Assembly (NCBI RefSeq): GCF_016481285.1
Contig: NZ_JAENBP010000001.1
Location: forward strand, 124,001 to 188,000
Length of the DNA: 64,000 nucleotides
DNA from: Streptococcus zalophi
GTDB lineage: Bacteria; Bacillota; Bacilli; Lactobacillales; Streptococcaceae
Direction of reading: 5' to 3'
Shown here: positions 1 to 8,392 of the stretch, one piece after another
Position numbering within the stretch: the first letter of the stretch is position 1
Layout: every line of letters starts with the position of its first letter
The notes under the pieces: model-generated
What the model was told of the DNA's origin: nothing
Databases searched by the model: none
The model's input: only the letters and a program-made list of their open reading frames with translations
Program-made: the position numbers and the translations under genes

Positions 1-1123
1 GGCCATCGCTTCTAGTCTCAAGAGAACTCCTAATAATAAAATTATCAAAAATAAATTTCATTTGTAACATATTGTATGCAAATGACATCACAAATTCTTT
101 AGCATTATTGGCTTGCAATTTTTCTTCAAACGTTTTAAGCAATTTTTTATCATCCAATTGTATCTTTTCAAGATCAGTTGTTCCAGTAGTTAAATAATAG
201 ACATAATATAAAAATGTTTCAAAATTAATGATTGTCCGGTAATTAATATCTTCTTCAAAAGCGATATCTGTTGCTGTTTTAGCAGAATCATGGTTAGTTT
301 CTATATATTCCATAAGGGTTTGCTTGTTTTCAGAATTAATCTCAATCTCATCAAAATTTTGACTTAGACCGATTCTAAAGATATGTCTAAATGAATAGTA
401 CCCAACATTTTCAGTGGGGAAAATTATCTCTCTTTCACAATTAGTATCTGTATATTTGCTCTTCTTTTTAAAATAAAGAACAACTGGTTTATCAAATTCT
501 GAACAAGCATCCCAAATTTTAGCAAATTTTAAACTTGTTCTCTCATCTAACTTAGACATCATTTGTGCTTTAATAACTTCATGAGCTTCTAGCTGTTTTC
601 CTCTTGAATTAAAGCGTTCAAAGTATAAATTAAGATCAAGATGCTTAGGTAAAATAGATTGAAATATAATCACACGATTAAGAAAATAATTTGTAAAAGC
701 TATTTTATCATCCACTAATTTCAAAATAGATTTAACATTATTATAACCTCTACTGATTTCATTACTTTCATCGACCATCTTTCTTTCAAGCATTATATTT
801 AGTGTATAATTTGATCCTTTTCTACCATTAAATAAAATCGGTATTTGATTCAGTATTGTTTGTGAATACTCATTTTGTAAAGCTAAAGCAATCATGACTA
901 GTGCTGTGGCTCTTTGTTGACCATCAATGATATTATAATTAGAATCAACGACCAAGGTACCTATATAGTAATGCTCTTTTTGTTCAATACAAGCATCATC
1001 AATATCTTGTATTAGCTGCTCAATTTCATTGTAAGTCCAAGAAAAATTTCTTTGATATATGGGAATTTGATAGCTATTGTTAAATAATTCAGTGACAGTT
1101 AGTTTTTGATGAGACTCTATCAT
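1..1123 (-). CDS. DUF262 (GmrSD_N-type) protein B, 3' end beyond window
   Basis: The frame is open from an ATG at 1123 to the window edge, about 374 codons with no stop, so the C-terminus is missing. Near the N-terminus lies YQIPIYQRNFSW (residues 18-29), then DGQQR (67-71), and further on FNSRGKQLEAHEVIKAQM. These are the landmarks of the DUF262/GmrSD_N fold, in which the DGQQR region is linked to nucleotide binding or hydrolysis. The start overlaps the stop of the upstream DUF262 gene as ATGA, so the two are translationally coupled. Known relatives act in modified-DNA restriction and other phage defence, but many have no assigned role. Whether a DUF1524 HNH nuclease domain follows cannot be seen here. 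The family call is firm; function is inference. Confidence 0.85.
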   Translation of the reverse strand, partial: MIESHQKLTVTELFNNSYQIPIYQRNFSWTYNEIEQLIQDIDDACIEQKEHYYIGTLVVDSNYNIIDGQQRATALVMIALALQNEYSQTILNQIPILFNGRKGSNYTLNIMLERKMVDESNEISRGYNNVKSILKLVDDKIAFTNYFLNRVIIFQSILPKHLDLNLYFERFNSRGKQLEAHEVIKAQMMSKLDERTSLKFAKIWDACSEFDKPVVLYFKKKSKYTDTNCEREIIFPTENVGYYSFRHIFRIGLSQNFDEIEINSENKQTLMEYIETNHDSAKTATDIAFEEDINYRTIINFETFLYYVYYLTTGTTDLEKIQLDDKKLLKTFEEKLQANNAKEFVMSFAYNMLQMKFIFDNFIIRSSLETRSDG

Positions 1124-2409
1124 TTGATAATCTCCTTAATTAACCTTTCTATATTCCAATTGTCAAATTTATCTCTATCAATTTTTAATAAAAATTCTTC
1201 AGGCGTTAAAGATTCATTTAACAACTTTAATAGTTTTTGTGTTTCCTGATTTTGAAAATGTCCACCTGCAGCATATTTTGCCAGTGTAGAATCCATAATT
1301 CGTTTTGCTTTCCTTGGATAGTAAGCCCAAATAAGTATAACTTCTACTATTTCATGATTCAGAGAACTTTCCCCAAATCGATCGATAAATAAAGCCAGAG
1401 TGTTAAAAAATAAATTTATATTGCGTTGATACTTATTAGCTTTTTGACCAATAACAACTTTAACATTACCTTGATTAAATGGCTCAAAAACTTGTTGAAT
1501 ATTAATTAATTGACGATGTGACGCTTCAATATACTCGAAAAAGTTTTGACCATTAATAATAGGCATCGTTAAGGATAAAGAAAATTTTTGATTGTTTTCT
1601 TTTAATAATCGATAAATTTCTAGATAGGGATATTTTTTTTGAGACAGATTGACTCCTTTAAAATCATCTATAAAATCTTCTGTAAATCTCAAAAAAGAAC
1701 CATAGCGTTTTTGCGTTAAACCTGTTTCGCCATTTGACCAACGTCTAATTCTAAACAAATGTTTATCAAATAAATCCTTTAAATTTAACACTTCGTTATT
1801 AACAATACTTTCCCACCCAGAAACAGTCTCTTCTGTTTGATGTTCAGCACTAATACTTCTCAAATGAAAGGCTTTTAATAAATCATAAGGTTCAAGAGAT
1901 TTTCCACGATTATTTTGTGAATCAAAAAGTTGAAAAGCTTCTGATAATCCTTCCTTTGGCAATTCAATAACTGATAGATAACATTGATTTAATAGAAAAC
2001 AAATGATTTCAAAGGATTCTTTCTTACCAACTAATTCAATCAAATTTTGCCATTCATTAAAATTTTCTTTAGCATTCTGACAACTTTCTATACCAAATTC
2101 TTGATTTAAAAGATTTTTTGCCCCATTAAATTTTTGAATATTATCACTAGCAAATAATAAAAGAGAAATCGATAATAGTCGTTGTTGTCCATCAACGACA
2201 TCTAATTTACCATCTTTATTATGATACAAAATTAAAGTTCCTATGTGATAGGAAGTTTTTTTATTATTTTTCATAACTTCTTTAACATCATAAAAAAGAT
2301 TACGAATCTGTTTCCTTTTCCACTTGTATGGTCGTTGATAAGATGGAATACGAAGGCGATTGTCAACTAATATCTCATCAATATTCTTTTTTAAAAACTT
2401 AACTTCCAC
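1120..2409 (-). CDS. DUF262 (GmrSD_N-type) protein A
   Basis: A protein of about 429 residues with RIPSYQRPYKW (about 20-30), DGQQRLLS (73-80) and a downstream NNRGKSLEPYDLLKAF motif, the same order of landmarks as its neighbour. I see no HNH (DUF1524) motif in its C-terminal part, which is helical and ends in a charged tail. The frame extends to a TTG at 2421, but a GTG at 2409 sits 6 bases after GGAG and is the better start. Its stop overlaps the start of protein B (ATGA). Two DUF262 proteins made as a coupled pair suggests a heteromeric complex; a defence role is plausible but not shown by the sequence. Confidence 0.85.
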   Translation of the reverse strand: MEVKFLKKNIDEILVDNRLRIPSYQRPYKWKRKQIRNLFYDVKEVMKNNKKTSYHIGTLILYHNKDGKLDVVDGQQRLLSISLLLFASDNIQKFNGAKNLLNQEFGIESCQNAKENFNEWQNLIELVGKKESFEIICFLLNQCYLSVIELPKEGLSEAFQLFDSQNNRGKSLEPYDLLKAFHLRSISAEHQTEETVSGWESIVNNEVLNLKDLFDKHLFRIRRWSNGETGLTQKRYGSFLRFTEDFIDDFKGVNLSQKKYPYLEIYRLLKENNQKFSLSLTMPIINGQNFFEYIEASHRQLINIQQVFEPFNQGNVKVVIGQKANKYQRNINLFFNTLALFIDRFGESSLNHEIVEVILIWAYYPRKAKRIMDSTLAKYAAGGHFQNQETQKLLKLLNESLTPEEFLLKIDRDKFDNWNIERLIKEIIK

Positions 2410-2598
2410 TATTCTCTCCAATTCGATATTATTAATAATGAGAAGGCAAACATTGCTAGGTTTATTATTGAATTACTTTGTCTATTTTAAATACTTGATT
2501 GTACTTTGGATATCAAAATTTTTTATCATTCACAAGTTATCCATGGAAATAATCTCATCAGCCATTGCCCAAATGGATGGATCTATTTTCACCATCCT

Positions 2599-3318
2599 CT
2601 AATCCAAAAACTGCTTTAATTGCTCTTTTTCTTCTACTGTCAATAAGCGATAATCACCTGGTAAAAGGGAGTCTTCAATAGCAAAGGGACCAAAGGAAAT
2701 TCGTTTAAGTGAGATGACTTTGACCCCATAACTCAAAAACATTTTTTTAATTTGGTGGAAACGTCCTTCTCGAATGGTGACAAAAGCCTCGCTTTCATTT
2801 TCTGAGGAGGATAAGATTGTTAAGTCTGCAGGTTTACAAACAGCGCCATCTAAAAAGACGACACCAGCTTGGAAAAAAGGAACAGCATCTTCATCAAGAA
2901 AACCATTGACAGTGACACGATAGGTTTTGTCAACATGATGGCTGGGATGAAGCATCCGATAACCTAGCGGGCCATTATTGGTGAGGAGGATTAGCCCTTC
3001 CGTATCACGATCCAAACGACCAATAGGATAAATATCTGCTCGTTTATCCGTCTCTTTCAAGAGGTCAATCACAGTTTGAAATCTGTTATCTTTTTTTGCC
3101 GTGACGACACCCTGAGGTTTGTTCATCAGATAATAAACCGTTTGGTGATAAGCAATCGGATTACTCCCAACCCTAACCTCCTGAATACTCGGATCAACGT
3201 TGCGACTAGTATCAAGCACGATTTCATTATCAACAGTGACTTGCTTCATTTTGATTATTTTCTTAACCTGATTTCTGGACCCGTAGCCTAACTCACCCAA
3301 TAATTTATCTAATCTCAT
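2599..3318 (-). CDS. rsuA: RsuA-family 16S rRNA pseudouridine synthase
   Basis: A 239-residue protein with an N-terminal S4 RNA-binding domain (MRLDKLLGELGYGSRNQVKK) and an RsuA/RluB-type catalytic domain. The catalytic motif is IGRLDRDTEGLILLTNNG, in which the Asp of RLD is the family's catalytic residue. Relatives convert a single uridine of small-subunit rRNA (U516 in E. coli) to pseudouridine. Family assignment is strong; the exact target uridine is inferred, and related RluB/RluE enzymes modify 23S rRNA. There is no clear Shine-Dalgarno. A TGTTACACT element ends 6 bases before the ATG, so the mRNA may be leaderless, though this -10 is weaker than the other examples in the window. Confidence 0.85.
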   Translation of the reverse strand: MRLDKLLGELGYGSRNQVKKIIKMKQVTVDNEIVLDTSRNVDPSIQEVRVGSNPIAYHQTVYYLMNKPQGVVTAKKDNRFQTVIDLLKETDKRADIYPIGRLDRDTEGLILLTNNGPLGYRMLHPSHHVDKTYRVTVNGFLDEDAVPFFQAGVVFLDGAVCKPADLTILSSSENESEAFVTIREGRFHQIKKMFLSYGVKVISLKRISFGPFAIEDSLLPGDYRLLTVEEKEQLKQFLD

Positions 3319-3375
3319 AGTAATAGTGTAACATTTCTTTTAGTTTTAATAGTCTTCTTTTCTGATTGTTCTTAA

Positions 3376-4014
3376 TCATTCAACTTTTTTAAAGTCTATA
3401 ACATAATCTTTTAATAGATAATCATACCCATTCAAATGATAAAATTCGATGAGTTCTTGTTCTCTATTAAGATCTTCCATAATGTAAGGGTCTATCTTTA
3501 AAAAATGACCACTAAATGTTTTTTCGGCAATTTTTTTCAGCAAGATGTCAGGTTTAAAGATACTAATGTTGACATTGATGTATTTATGAGGGTCACTTGT
3601 CCAATCAAGAAGAGAAATCTCATTTATTCCAACTTGCCAATCCACAATATTCTCATAAAATACTTGCACTTCTTTCTTTTTAGTTTTTAAGATAAAAAAC
3701 TCATCGTTTTCTTGATAAGACATGGCATATCCTCGTTTTAATAAAAGAATAATCCCGATAAAAACGAGTGTTAATATAGCACTAACCATCGCCATTTCAA
3801 TTTCTTTCATAATTAATCCAATAACCATGAGAGTAACAGGAATAATCGTTAGAATTATCATCAAAGTCAATAAAAATTTATCAAATTTTCCAGGGGTTTG
3901 AACATTATTTTTGTAACTCGGCTTCACTACTTTTTTTCGAAGTTGACGACCGATTAAAAGAAATAGAAAAATTATCCCTGGTATTATTACCCATCTCACT
4001 AAAGATTCATTCAT
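3376..4014 (-). CDS. Uncharacterised membrane protein
   Basis: A 212-residue protein with an N-terminal hydrophobic segment (VRWVIIPGIIFLFLLIG), a basic loop, and two more membrane segments around residues 48-92. A soluble C-terminal domain of about 115 residues follows (FILKTKKKEVQVFYENIVDWQVG...). The layout resembles small bacterial proteins with two or three transmembrane helices and a PH-like cytoplasmic domain, but I do not recognise the family and assign no function. The ATG at 4014 follows AAAGGAGAG with good spacing. It is followed closely by the pseudouridine synthase gene on the same strand. Confidence 0.65.
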   Translation of the reverse strand: MNESLVRWVIIPGIIFLFLLIGRQLRKKVVKPSYKNNVQTPGKFDKFLLTLMIILTIIPVTLMVIGLIMKEIEMAMVSAILTLVFIGIILLLKRGYAMSYQENDEFFILKTKKKEVQVFYENIVDWQVGINEISLLDWTSDPHKYINVNISIFKPDILLKKIAEKTFSGHFLKIDPYIMEDLNREQELIEFYHLNGYDYLLKDYVIDFKKVE

Positions 4015-4185
4015 GAGTCTCTCCTTTATAATTCAAATGAAAATCACACAGAATCAGTAAAATTAAGAAGTTCTCTCCTTCCATTTTGACGTCTACAATT
4101 ATAACCATTACGTTTTTGTCAGAGAATAGGCTGATAGAAACGTATCTAAGGACTAAGTTAAAAATCATTGCTTGTTAAAAATAGT

Positions 4186-4222
4186 AAAGACCAAGCATTA
4201 TTTATAATAAAGCATGGTCTTT
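4186..4222 (-). terminator. Intrinsic terminator after the DsrE-like gene
   Basis: An inverted repeat with 11-base arms (AAAGACCAAGC / GCATGGTCTTT, one mismatch) around an AT-rich loop. Both strands show T-rich flanks, so it could act in both directions. It lies just downstream of the DsrE-like stop codon at 4245. Confidence 0.7.
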
Positions 4223-4244
4223 TTATCTGATTATAAGTCTTAAA

Positions 4245-4565
4245 TTAGAATGTCACAACCTTATCAGCCCACTCGACCATATTAACACAATCAATCATTG
4301 TGGAAATAGGGCAAACATCAGTACCGTTCATCTTTCTAGATTTAAGACAAGTGCCACATGCTAACATTTCGCCATCTACTTCATTGAATGCCTTCACTTG
4401 TTCAGCAACATTAAACTTTTCATGTTCAATAGTCTCAATTTCAACTGCTTCACCCATTAGGAAAACTTTTACTTCATGTCCAATTTTCTTAGCTGTAACT
4501 GCAAATCGCATTGCGTTCCAAGCCTTTTCATATTCCTTTGTTTCTATAATGATTCCTAGTTTCAT
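4245..4565 (-). CDS. DsrE/DsrF-like sulfur-relay family protein
   Basis: A small protein of 106 residues (MKLGIIIETKEYEKAWNAMR...) with the alternating beta/alpha pattern of the DsrE fold. It has a Cys-rich segment, MLACGTCLKSRKMNG, followed by DVCPIS, which gives three cysteines where DsrE-type proteins carry their reactive Cys. Family members bind or pass persulfide sulfur; here the partner is unknown and no dsr or tus genes are nearby. The ATG at 4565 follows GGAGA by 7 bases. An upstream TTG at 4583 is in frame but has no ribosome-binding site, so I prefer the shorter form. Confidence 0.7.
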   Translation of the reverse strand: MKLGIIIETKEYEKAWNAMRFAVTAKKIGHEVKVFLMGEAVEIETIEHEKFNVAEQVKAFNEVDGEMLACGTCLKSRKMNGTDVCPISTMIDCVNMVEWADKVVTF

Positions 4566-4597
4566 TACAAATTCTCCAATCAATTTTCTTAATAATA

Positions 4598-4726
4598 TTA
4601 TACTAAGATTACTAATGTTTTGTCTAGTCGAATCACTACTACTCCCTTTTCATCCATCACTCCTAAATTCTGAGATATAGTTGCAACTTTAGCTGCAGTT
4701 GCTGTTACAATGTCATTCATGTACAT
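4598..4726 (-). CDS. Possible 42-residue small ORF upstream of the DsrE-like gene
   Basis: Reading minus from an ATG at 4726 (second ATG at 4720) gives MYMNDIVTATAAKVATISQN, then GVMDEKGVVVIRLDKTLVILV and a TAA at 4600. AGGA lies 8 bases before the first ATG, inside an AT-rich inverted repeat. The sequence is protein-like but I do not recognise it. It could be a small protein or the remnant of a larger gene. Confidence 0.3.
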   Translation of the reverse strand: MYMNDIVTATAAKVATISQNLGVMDEKGVVVIRLDKTLVILV

Positions 4727-4734
4727 TTCTTTTT

Positions 4735-4771
4735 ATCCTAATAGAAATAGAATTTTCTATTCTTTTAGGAT
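4735..4771. repeat. Imperfect AT-rich inverted repeat
   Basis: ATCCTAATAGAAATAGAA pairs with TTCTATTCTTTTAGGAT around a 2-base loop, with one mismatch and one bulge. On the minus strand the 3' arm holds the AGGA that would be the ribosome-binding site of the small ORF at 4598-4726, so the fold could hide it. An operator or a weak terminator is also possible. Confidence 0.45.
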
Positions 4772-4922
4772 TAGCCATGAAGTCACACCTAGTGTTGATA
4801 TCATTCTTGCTGATTTTCTAATATCTTATCACTTCTTATCCTATTTTCAAAAGTATGCAAATACAGGTAAAAAATAATATTACAGAAACGCTTCTTCGTC
4901 AATGAAAATCTTTTGGAAACAT

Positions 4923-5558
4923 TTATAGAACCTTTATCTTTTTTGCCTTGATAACAGCAAAGACTCCTTCACCAACACCACTCTTGATGTCTTGATAGTC
5001 ATTATCCAATGAATAAATAGTTTGTCTTTTGTCTAGTATTTCAAAACCTGCTTCTTTTAGATATTTTGAGATTTCTTTTGCAGAATGGAAATTTGCATCT
5101 TTGTAGCTCTTATGCAAATGTTTATTTTGCTCATACAAATTACCTAGTGGAGTATCTTTATCGAGAAAAGCGATAATAAATAGCCCATCATTGACAAGTA
5201 TTCGTTGAACCTCAGAAAAAGCTTTTGGAACATCATCCAAAAAACAATCGACTGTTACCATTAAAGCAAAGTGGTATGTTTCATTATCAATTGGTAGATT
5301 TTCTGCTGTCGCTTTAGTGACATGAATGCCTTTTTTTAGGGCTGCATCAGCCATTATATCAGCTGGCTCCACACCATATTTGATGCCTAATTTGGATGCG
5401 AAAATTCCCGTGCCAACACCAATCTCTATACCCTCACCATTAGTAGGGATGAAGTGTCTAATAGCCTCTAATTCTGAATAAAACAATTTATCATTGGTTT
5501 CAAACCAGTTTTCATATGCTGCAACTTCTTCATTAAAAGGATTATCTTTTTGCATCAT
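4923..5558 (-). CDS. Class I SAM-dependent methyltransferase
   Basis: A 211-residue protein of the Methyltransf_11/UbiE-like type. Motif I is GIEIGVGTGIFASKLG, motif II is GVEPADIMADAA, and TAENLPIDNETYHFALMVTVDCFLDD matches the motif III/IV region. LNDGLFIIAFLDKDTP-like sequence (LVNDGLFIIAFLDKD) forms the later beta strand. The substrate cannot be told. AAGGAG precedes the ATG at 5558 by 7 bases; an earlier in-frame ATG at 5576 lies upstream of that site and is unlikely to be used. It stands alone between the ABC exporter terminator and the DsrE-like gene. Confidence 0.8.
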   Translation of the reverse strand: MMQKDNPFNEEVAAYENWFETNDKLFYSELEAIRHFIPTNGEGIEIGVGTGIFASKLGIKYGVEPADIMADAALKKGIHVTKATAENLPIDNETYHFALMVTVDCFLDDVPKAFSEVQRILVNDGLFIIAFLDKDTPLGNLYEQNKHLHKSYKDANFHSAKEISKYLKEAGFEILDKRQTIYSLDNDYQDIKSGVGEGVFAVIKAKKIKVL

Positions 5559-5720
5559 TTCAACACTCCTTATCATTTTTTAATTCATTTTTTATATCTA
5601 CAATAAAAATTTTGATTAAACGTATTAGAACTTATTGTTTTATTGATTTTATTATACTATGTATTTTGAGAAAATAATAATTTATTCAAAAATATAATGA
5701 TTCTTTTATCAAATTATCAC

Positions 5721-5748
5721 AAAAAAAGCCATCCACCTCGTGAATGAC
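5721..5748 (-). terminator. Intrinsic terminator after the ABC exporter
   Basis: On the minus strand GTCATTCAC-GAG-GTGGATGGC forms a 9-bp stem with two G-T pairs and a 3-base loop. A run of seven T follows at once. It lies 32 bases after the stop of the ABC transporter gene. Confidence 0.85.
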
Positions 5749-5780
5749 AATTTATAAACACTATAATAACTTTTTAACTA

Positions 5781-7346
5781 TTACAAATTCATTTGTCTCT
5801 GCTCAGATAAATCAATAATCTTGTCATATCTTGCTAGTGTCTCATCATCATAATGATGGATTACCTCCACCAGAGTCTGAGGTGATGTCATCAAAATTTC
5901 TGAAATCCGACTAGCATTTGTTTTATCAAGATTTGATTTAATCTCATCTGCCAAAATCAGTTGGCTATCATGATACAAACTACGTGCGATTTCTAAGCGC
6001 TGCTTCTCTCCTCCAGAGAGCTCATTAGCATAAATTAACTGATGATTTTTCAACGACAAAAGATTAACAGAGGTTAAAATCTGATGGGTTTTATGACTAT
6101 TGATAGACTTTCCTAGAGCGATATTTTCTTCAAGACTCAACCCATCAAAAATATAGGAATCTTGTAAAACATAGCTTATCAACATAGAATGTTGCCTTTT
6201 TTCTAAAACTTGACCAGAAAAACTAATTTCCCCTGAATCTGGTACAATCGCTCCATAAATCATGTTTAAAAGTGTTGTCTTTCCACTTCCACTTGGACCG
6301 ATTATTGCAATTTTTTCACCTTGTTGAATAGTAAAAGATAAGTTTTGAAAGATGTTTTTATCACCAAATTTTAAACTAACTTGATCAAATACGATGGGAA
6401 ACAAAGATTTAGTAATAAGCCCAATATTTTCAGAATTGTTGTCTTGAAGTAAGAAAGCATACTGATCTCTTAGTTTTTTTGATGATTTGTAGGTATTGAT
6501 GAAATAAGACAATTCATTAAACTGATAACTAATATTATAAGAAACGAGATAAATCCCTACAAAGCTAGCGCCAGATAAATAGTCATAATAAGTCATCACC
6601 CCTCCAATAATAATGGGAACAACTGAACAAAAAGCATCAATGCTATTGATAATCACATTATTAACTGTTCGTTGCTGCTCATAATGAATATCCTGATTAA
6701 TTCTCACCGTCAAATACTTTAAAAAACGTTTGAAAAAGAAATCTCTGACATCATAATTTTTGATAACTCTTTCGCCATCAATAATATTGGTTACTTGAGA
6801 TAGATAATTTTGATTAACTGTCGATTTTTCTTTAGAAATCTGATCTAGTTTTTTACTACCAATACCACTACAAAGAGTTGGAATAGAGTAAAAAAAGACA
6901 AAAATCAAGCCCAACCAAAAATTTGTGACTAAGGCATATATAATTGAAACGCTAGTAAAACCTAACGATGACATGATGATGACAGCAGGTTCAAGATATG
7001 AGACTTCTAATTGCTTAACATCATTTTCAAGACTTGACAAAATATCACTTTGTCCGATACTTTTATCGTAAAGGAAATGTTTGAATAGCCGACGTTTCAT
7101 GGCTAACGTAAAATCTGCCACTAATCTAGCATAGTAATATCGTTTTCCTGCCAGACCAACTAAAATAATGAGGTTACCAATAACACCTAAAAATAGAGCT
7201 TGCCAAAGAACATCAAGATTCTTTTCTTCAAAACTTGAGACAATCATAGAAATAAGACCGGGAGTAATAACAGCCTCTAACCAAGTCACAGCGATGAATA
7301 GACTATATAAAAATAGATGCCTTTTTAAAATGAACTGCTTAAGCAT
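5781..7346 (-). CDS. ABC exporter, fused membrane and ATPase domains
   Basis: A 521-residue half-transporter with about six membrane helices in the first 300 residues and a C-terminal ATPase. The ATPase shows Walker A (GPSGSGKTTLL), a Q-loop (YVLQDSYIF), the signature LSGGEKQR, Walker B ending LILADE, and an H-loop His (VIHHYDD). Proteins of this type work as homodimers that export peptides, lipids or drugs. The substrate is unknown, and no peptide precursor or peptidase domain is next to it. A TTG at 7364 extends the frame but has no ribosome-binding site. The ATG at 7346, after AAAGG, is preferred. No obvious partner gene lies in the same transcript. Confidence 0.85.
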   Translation of the reverse strand: MLKQFILKRHLFLYSLFIAVTWLEAVITPGLISMIVSSFEEKNLDVLWQALFLGVIGNLIILVGLAGKRYYYARLVADFTLAMKRRLFKHFLYDKSIGQSDILSSLENDVKQLEVSYLEPAVIIMSSLGFTSVSIIYALVTNFWLGLIFVFFYSIPTLCSGIGSKKLDQISKEKSTVNQNYLSQVTNIIDGERVIKNYDVRDFFFKRFLKYLTVRINQDIHYEQQRTVNNVIINSIDAFCSVVPIIIGGVMTYYDYLSGASFVGIYLVSYNISYQFNELSYFINTYKSSKKLRDQYAFLLQDNNSENIGLITKSLFPIVFDQVSLKFGDKNIFQNLSFTIQQGEKIAIIGPSGSGKTTLLNMIYGAIVPDSGEISFSGQVLEKRQHSMLISYVLQDSYIFDGLSLEENIALGKSINSHKTHQILTSVNLLSLKNHQLIYANELSGGEKQRLEIARSLYHDSQLILADEIKSNLDKTNASRISEILMTSPQTLVEVIHHYDDETLARYDKIIDLSEQRQMNL

Positions 7347-7426
7347 ACCTAATAAACCTTTCAAAGTTATTGACTAATTTGATAATTACTCATTATCTTT
7401 TCTCAATTTAATGTTGATTATATCTA

Positions 7427-7717
7427 TTATGACAAGCTAATTTCACTATTGATATGATGACCGATTTCAATCGGTCTCTTTTGATGTCTGAAATATTTTC
7501 CATTTTCTTGCTGTTTGTAAGAAAAACTATCACCATAGTAAATATATTCCCCATATTTTTCTCTGTAGTCATTAAGATTAGAGACACCAACCAGTTTATT
7601 AAAACTAATATAGGGTGGGTACATTTTTTCATTCTTACAAATTGGAAAATAATCTATTAAATATTTCTCAAGAAAATCTTTTGAACAAATAATTTGCTGA
7701 TAAACATAGTTTGCCAT
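7427..7717 (-). CDS. Small hypothetical protein, perhaps Api92/DUF1281-like
   Basis: A 96-residue protein beginning MANYVYQQIICSKDFLEKYL, with KMYPPYISFNKLVGVSNLND and YGEYIYYGDSFSYK further on. The N-terminal pattern recalls phage-associated Api92-like (DUF1281) proteins, which I remember as longer, so this may be a shortened copy. That comparison is from memory and uncertain. AGGA lies 7 bases before the ATG, so translation is plausible. It sits between the HD-domain gene and the ABC exporter on the same strand. Confidence 0.5.
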   Translation of the reverse strand: MANYVYQQIICSKDFLEKYLIDYFPICKNEKMYPPYISFNKLVGVSNLNDYREKYGEYIYYGDSFSYKQQENGKYFRHQKRPIEIGHHINSEISLS

Positions 7718-7749
7718 GTGTAATTCCTAACTCCATCTTATTTTACTGC

Positions 7750-8328
7750 TTAAAGATATAGTCCCTTATTAACACTTTCTTCAACTAGTTCCTTGGTTAA
7801 AACCCATAATTTTTCTGACTCAGTTGCTATAAATTTTTTCTTCTCCAAGACTGTTTCAGCAGAAATATTGTCAGGATTATAATTATTATCTGAAACTGTC
7901 AAATGATTAATAAGAGGTACTAAAGCATCAATAACTCTTGAAAATCTTGCCTCATTGCTATCACCTTTTTCAAATTCTAACCATAAAGCTTTCATCTGCT
8001 TATGTTGTGACTCAGGAAGAAAACTTAACGATTTTTCGATTGAATTTAATTCATTTTCATGTGAATATGTCTTTTTTTCTTCATCAAAGGCCCAAGTGTC
8101 TCCAGCATAAATCTCACCCAGGTCATGTAGTAACAACAGCAACATGACTTTTTCCATATCTAATTTTTTAGGATAATAGTCTTTAAGAATAACAGCAGTC
8201 AAAGCAAGTTGCCAAGAATGTTCTGCACTATTTTCAAATCTACCATCTAATGTTCTATTAAATCGTTTAATGGTCTTTAATTTTTCAATTTCTGCAATAA
8301 AATTGACCTGCTTTTTTAACTTTTCCAT
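7750..8328 (-). CDS. HD-domain phosphohydrolase (YfbR/HDDC2-like)
   Basis: A 192-residue HD-superfamily protein. The metal ligands are visible as the His of RFENSAEHSWQ, the His-Asp of LLLLHDLGEIYAGDT, and a later Asp in FSRVIDALVPLI. The NSAEHSW and HDLGEIYAGD segments are typical of the YfbR/HDDC2 group, which removes phosphate from 5'-deoxynucleoside monophosphates. Substrate is inferred from the family. The start ATG is preceded by GAGG with 7-base spacing. It lies in a run of small single genes without an evident common pathway. Confidence 0.8.
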   Translation of the reverse strand: MEKLKKQVNFIAEIEKLKTIKRFNRTLDGRFENSAEHSWQLALTAVILKDYYPKKLDMEKVMLLLLLHDLGEIYAGDTWAFDEEKKTYSHENELNSIEKSLSFLPESQHKQMKALWLEFEKGDSNEARFSRVIDALVPLINHLTVSDNNYNPDNISAETVLEKKKFIATESEKLWVLTKELVEESVNKGLYL

Positions 8329-8392
8329 GATGTAACCTCAATTCTACTCATACGCATCATAATGATAAAAAGTACATTTTTCTCTATTTCAT

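Noticed and set aside
2360..2602. Plus-strand frame of 80 codons between the DUF262 and pseudouridine synthase genes
   Set aside because: Hydrophobic, AT-driven composition, partly antisense to a real gene, and no convincing start signal.
4300..4680. Plus-strand frame of 126 codons
   Set aside because: Antisense to the DsrE-like gene, whose family motifs are clear on the other strand.
7408..7632. Minus-strand frame of 74 codons overlapping the small hypothetical protein
   Set aside because: Shifted frame of the better supported ORF at 7427-7717, which has a ribosome-binding site.
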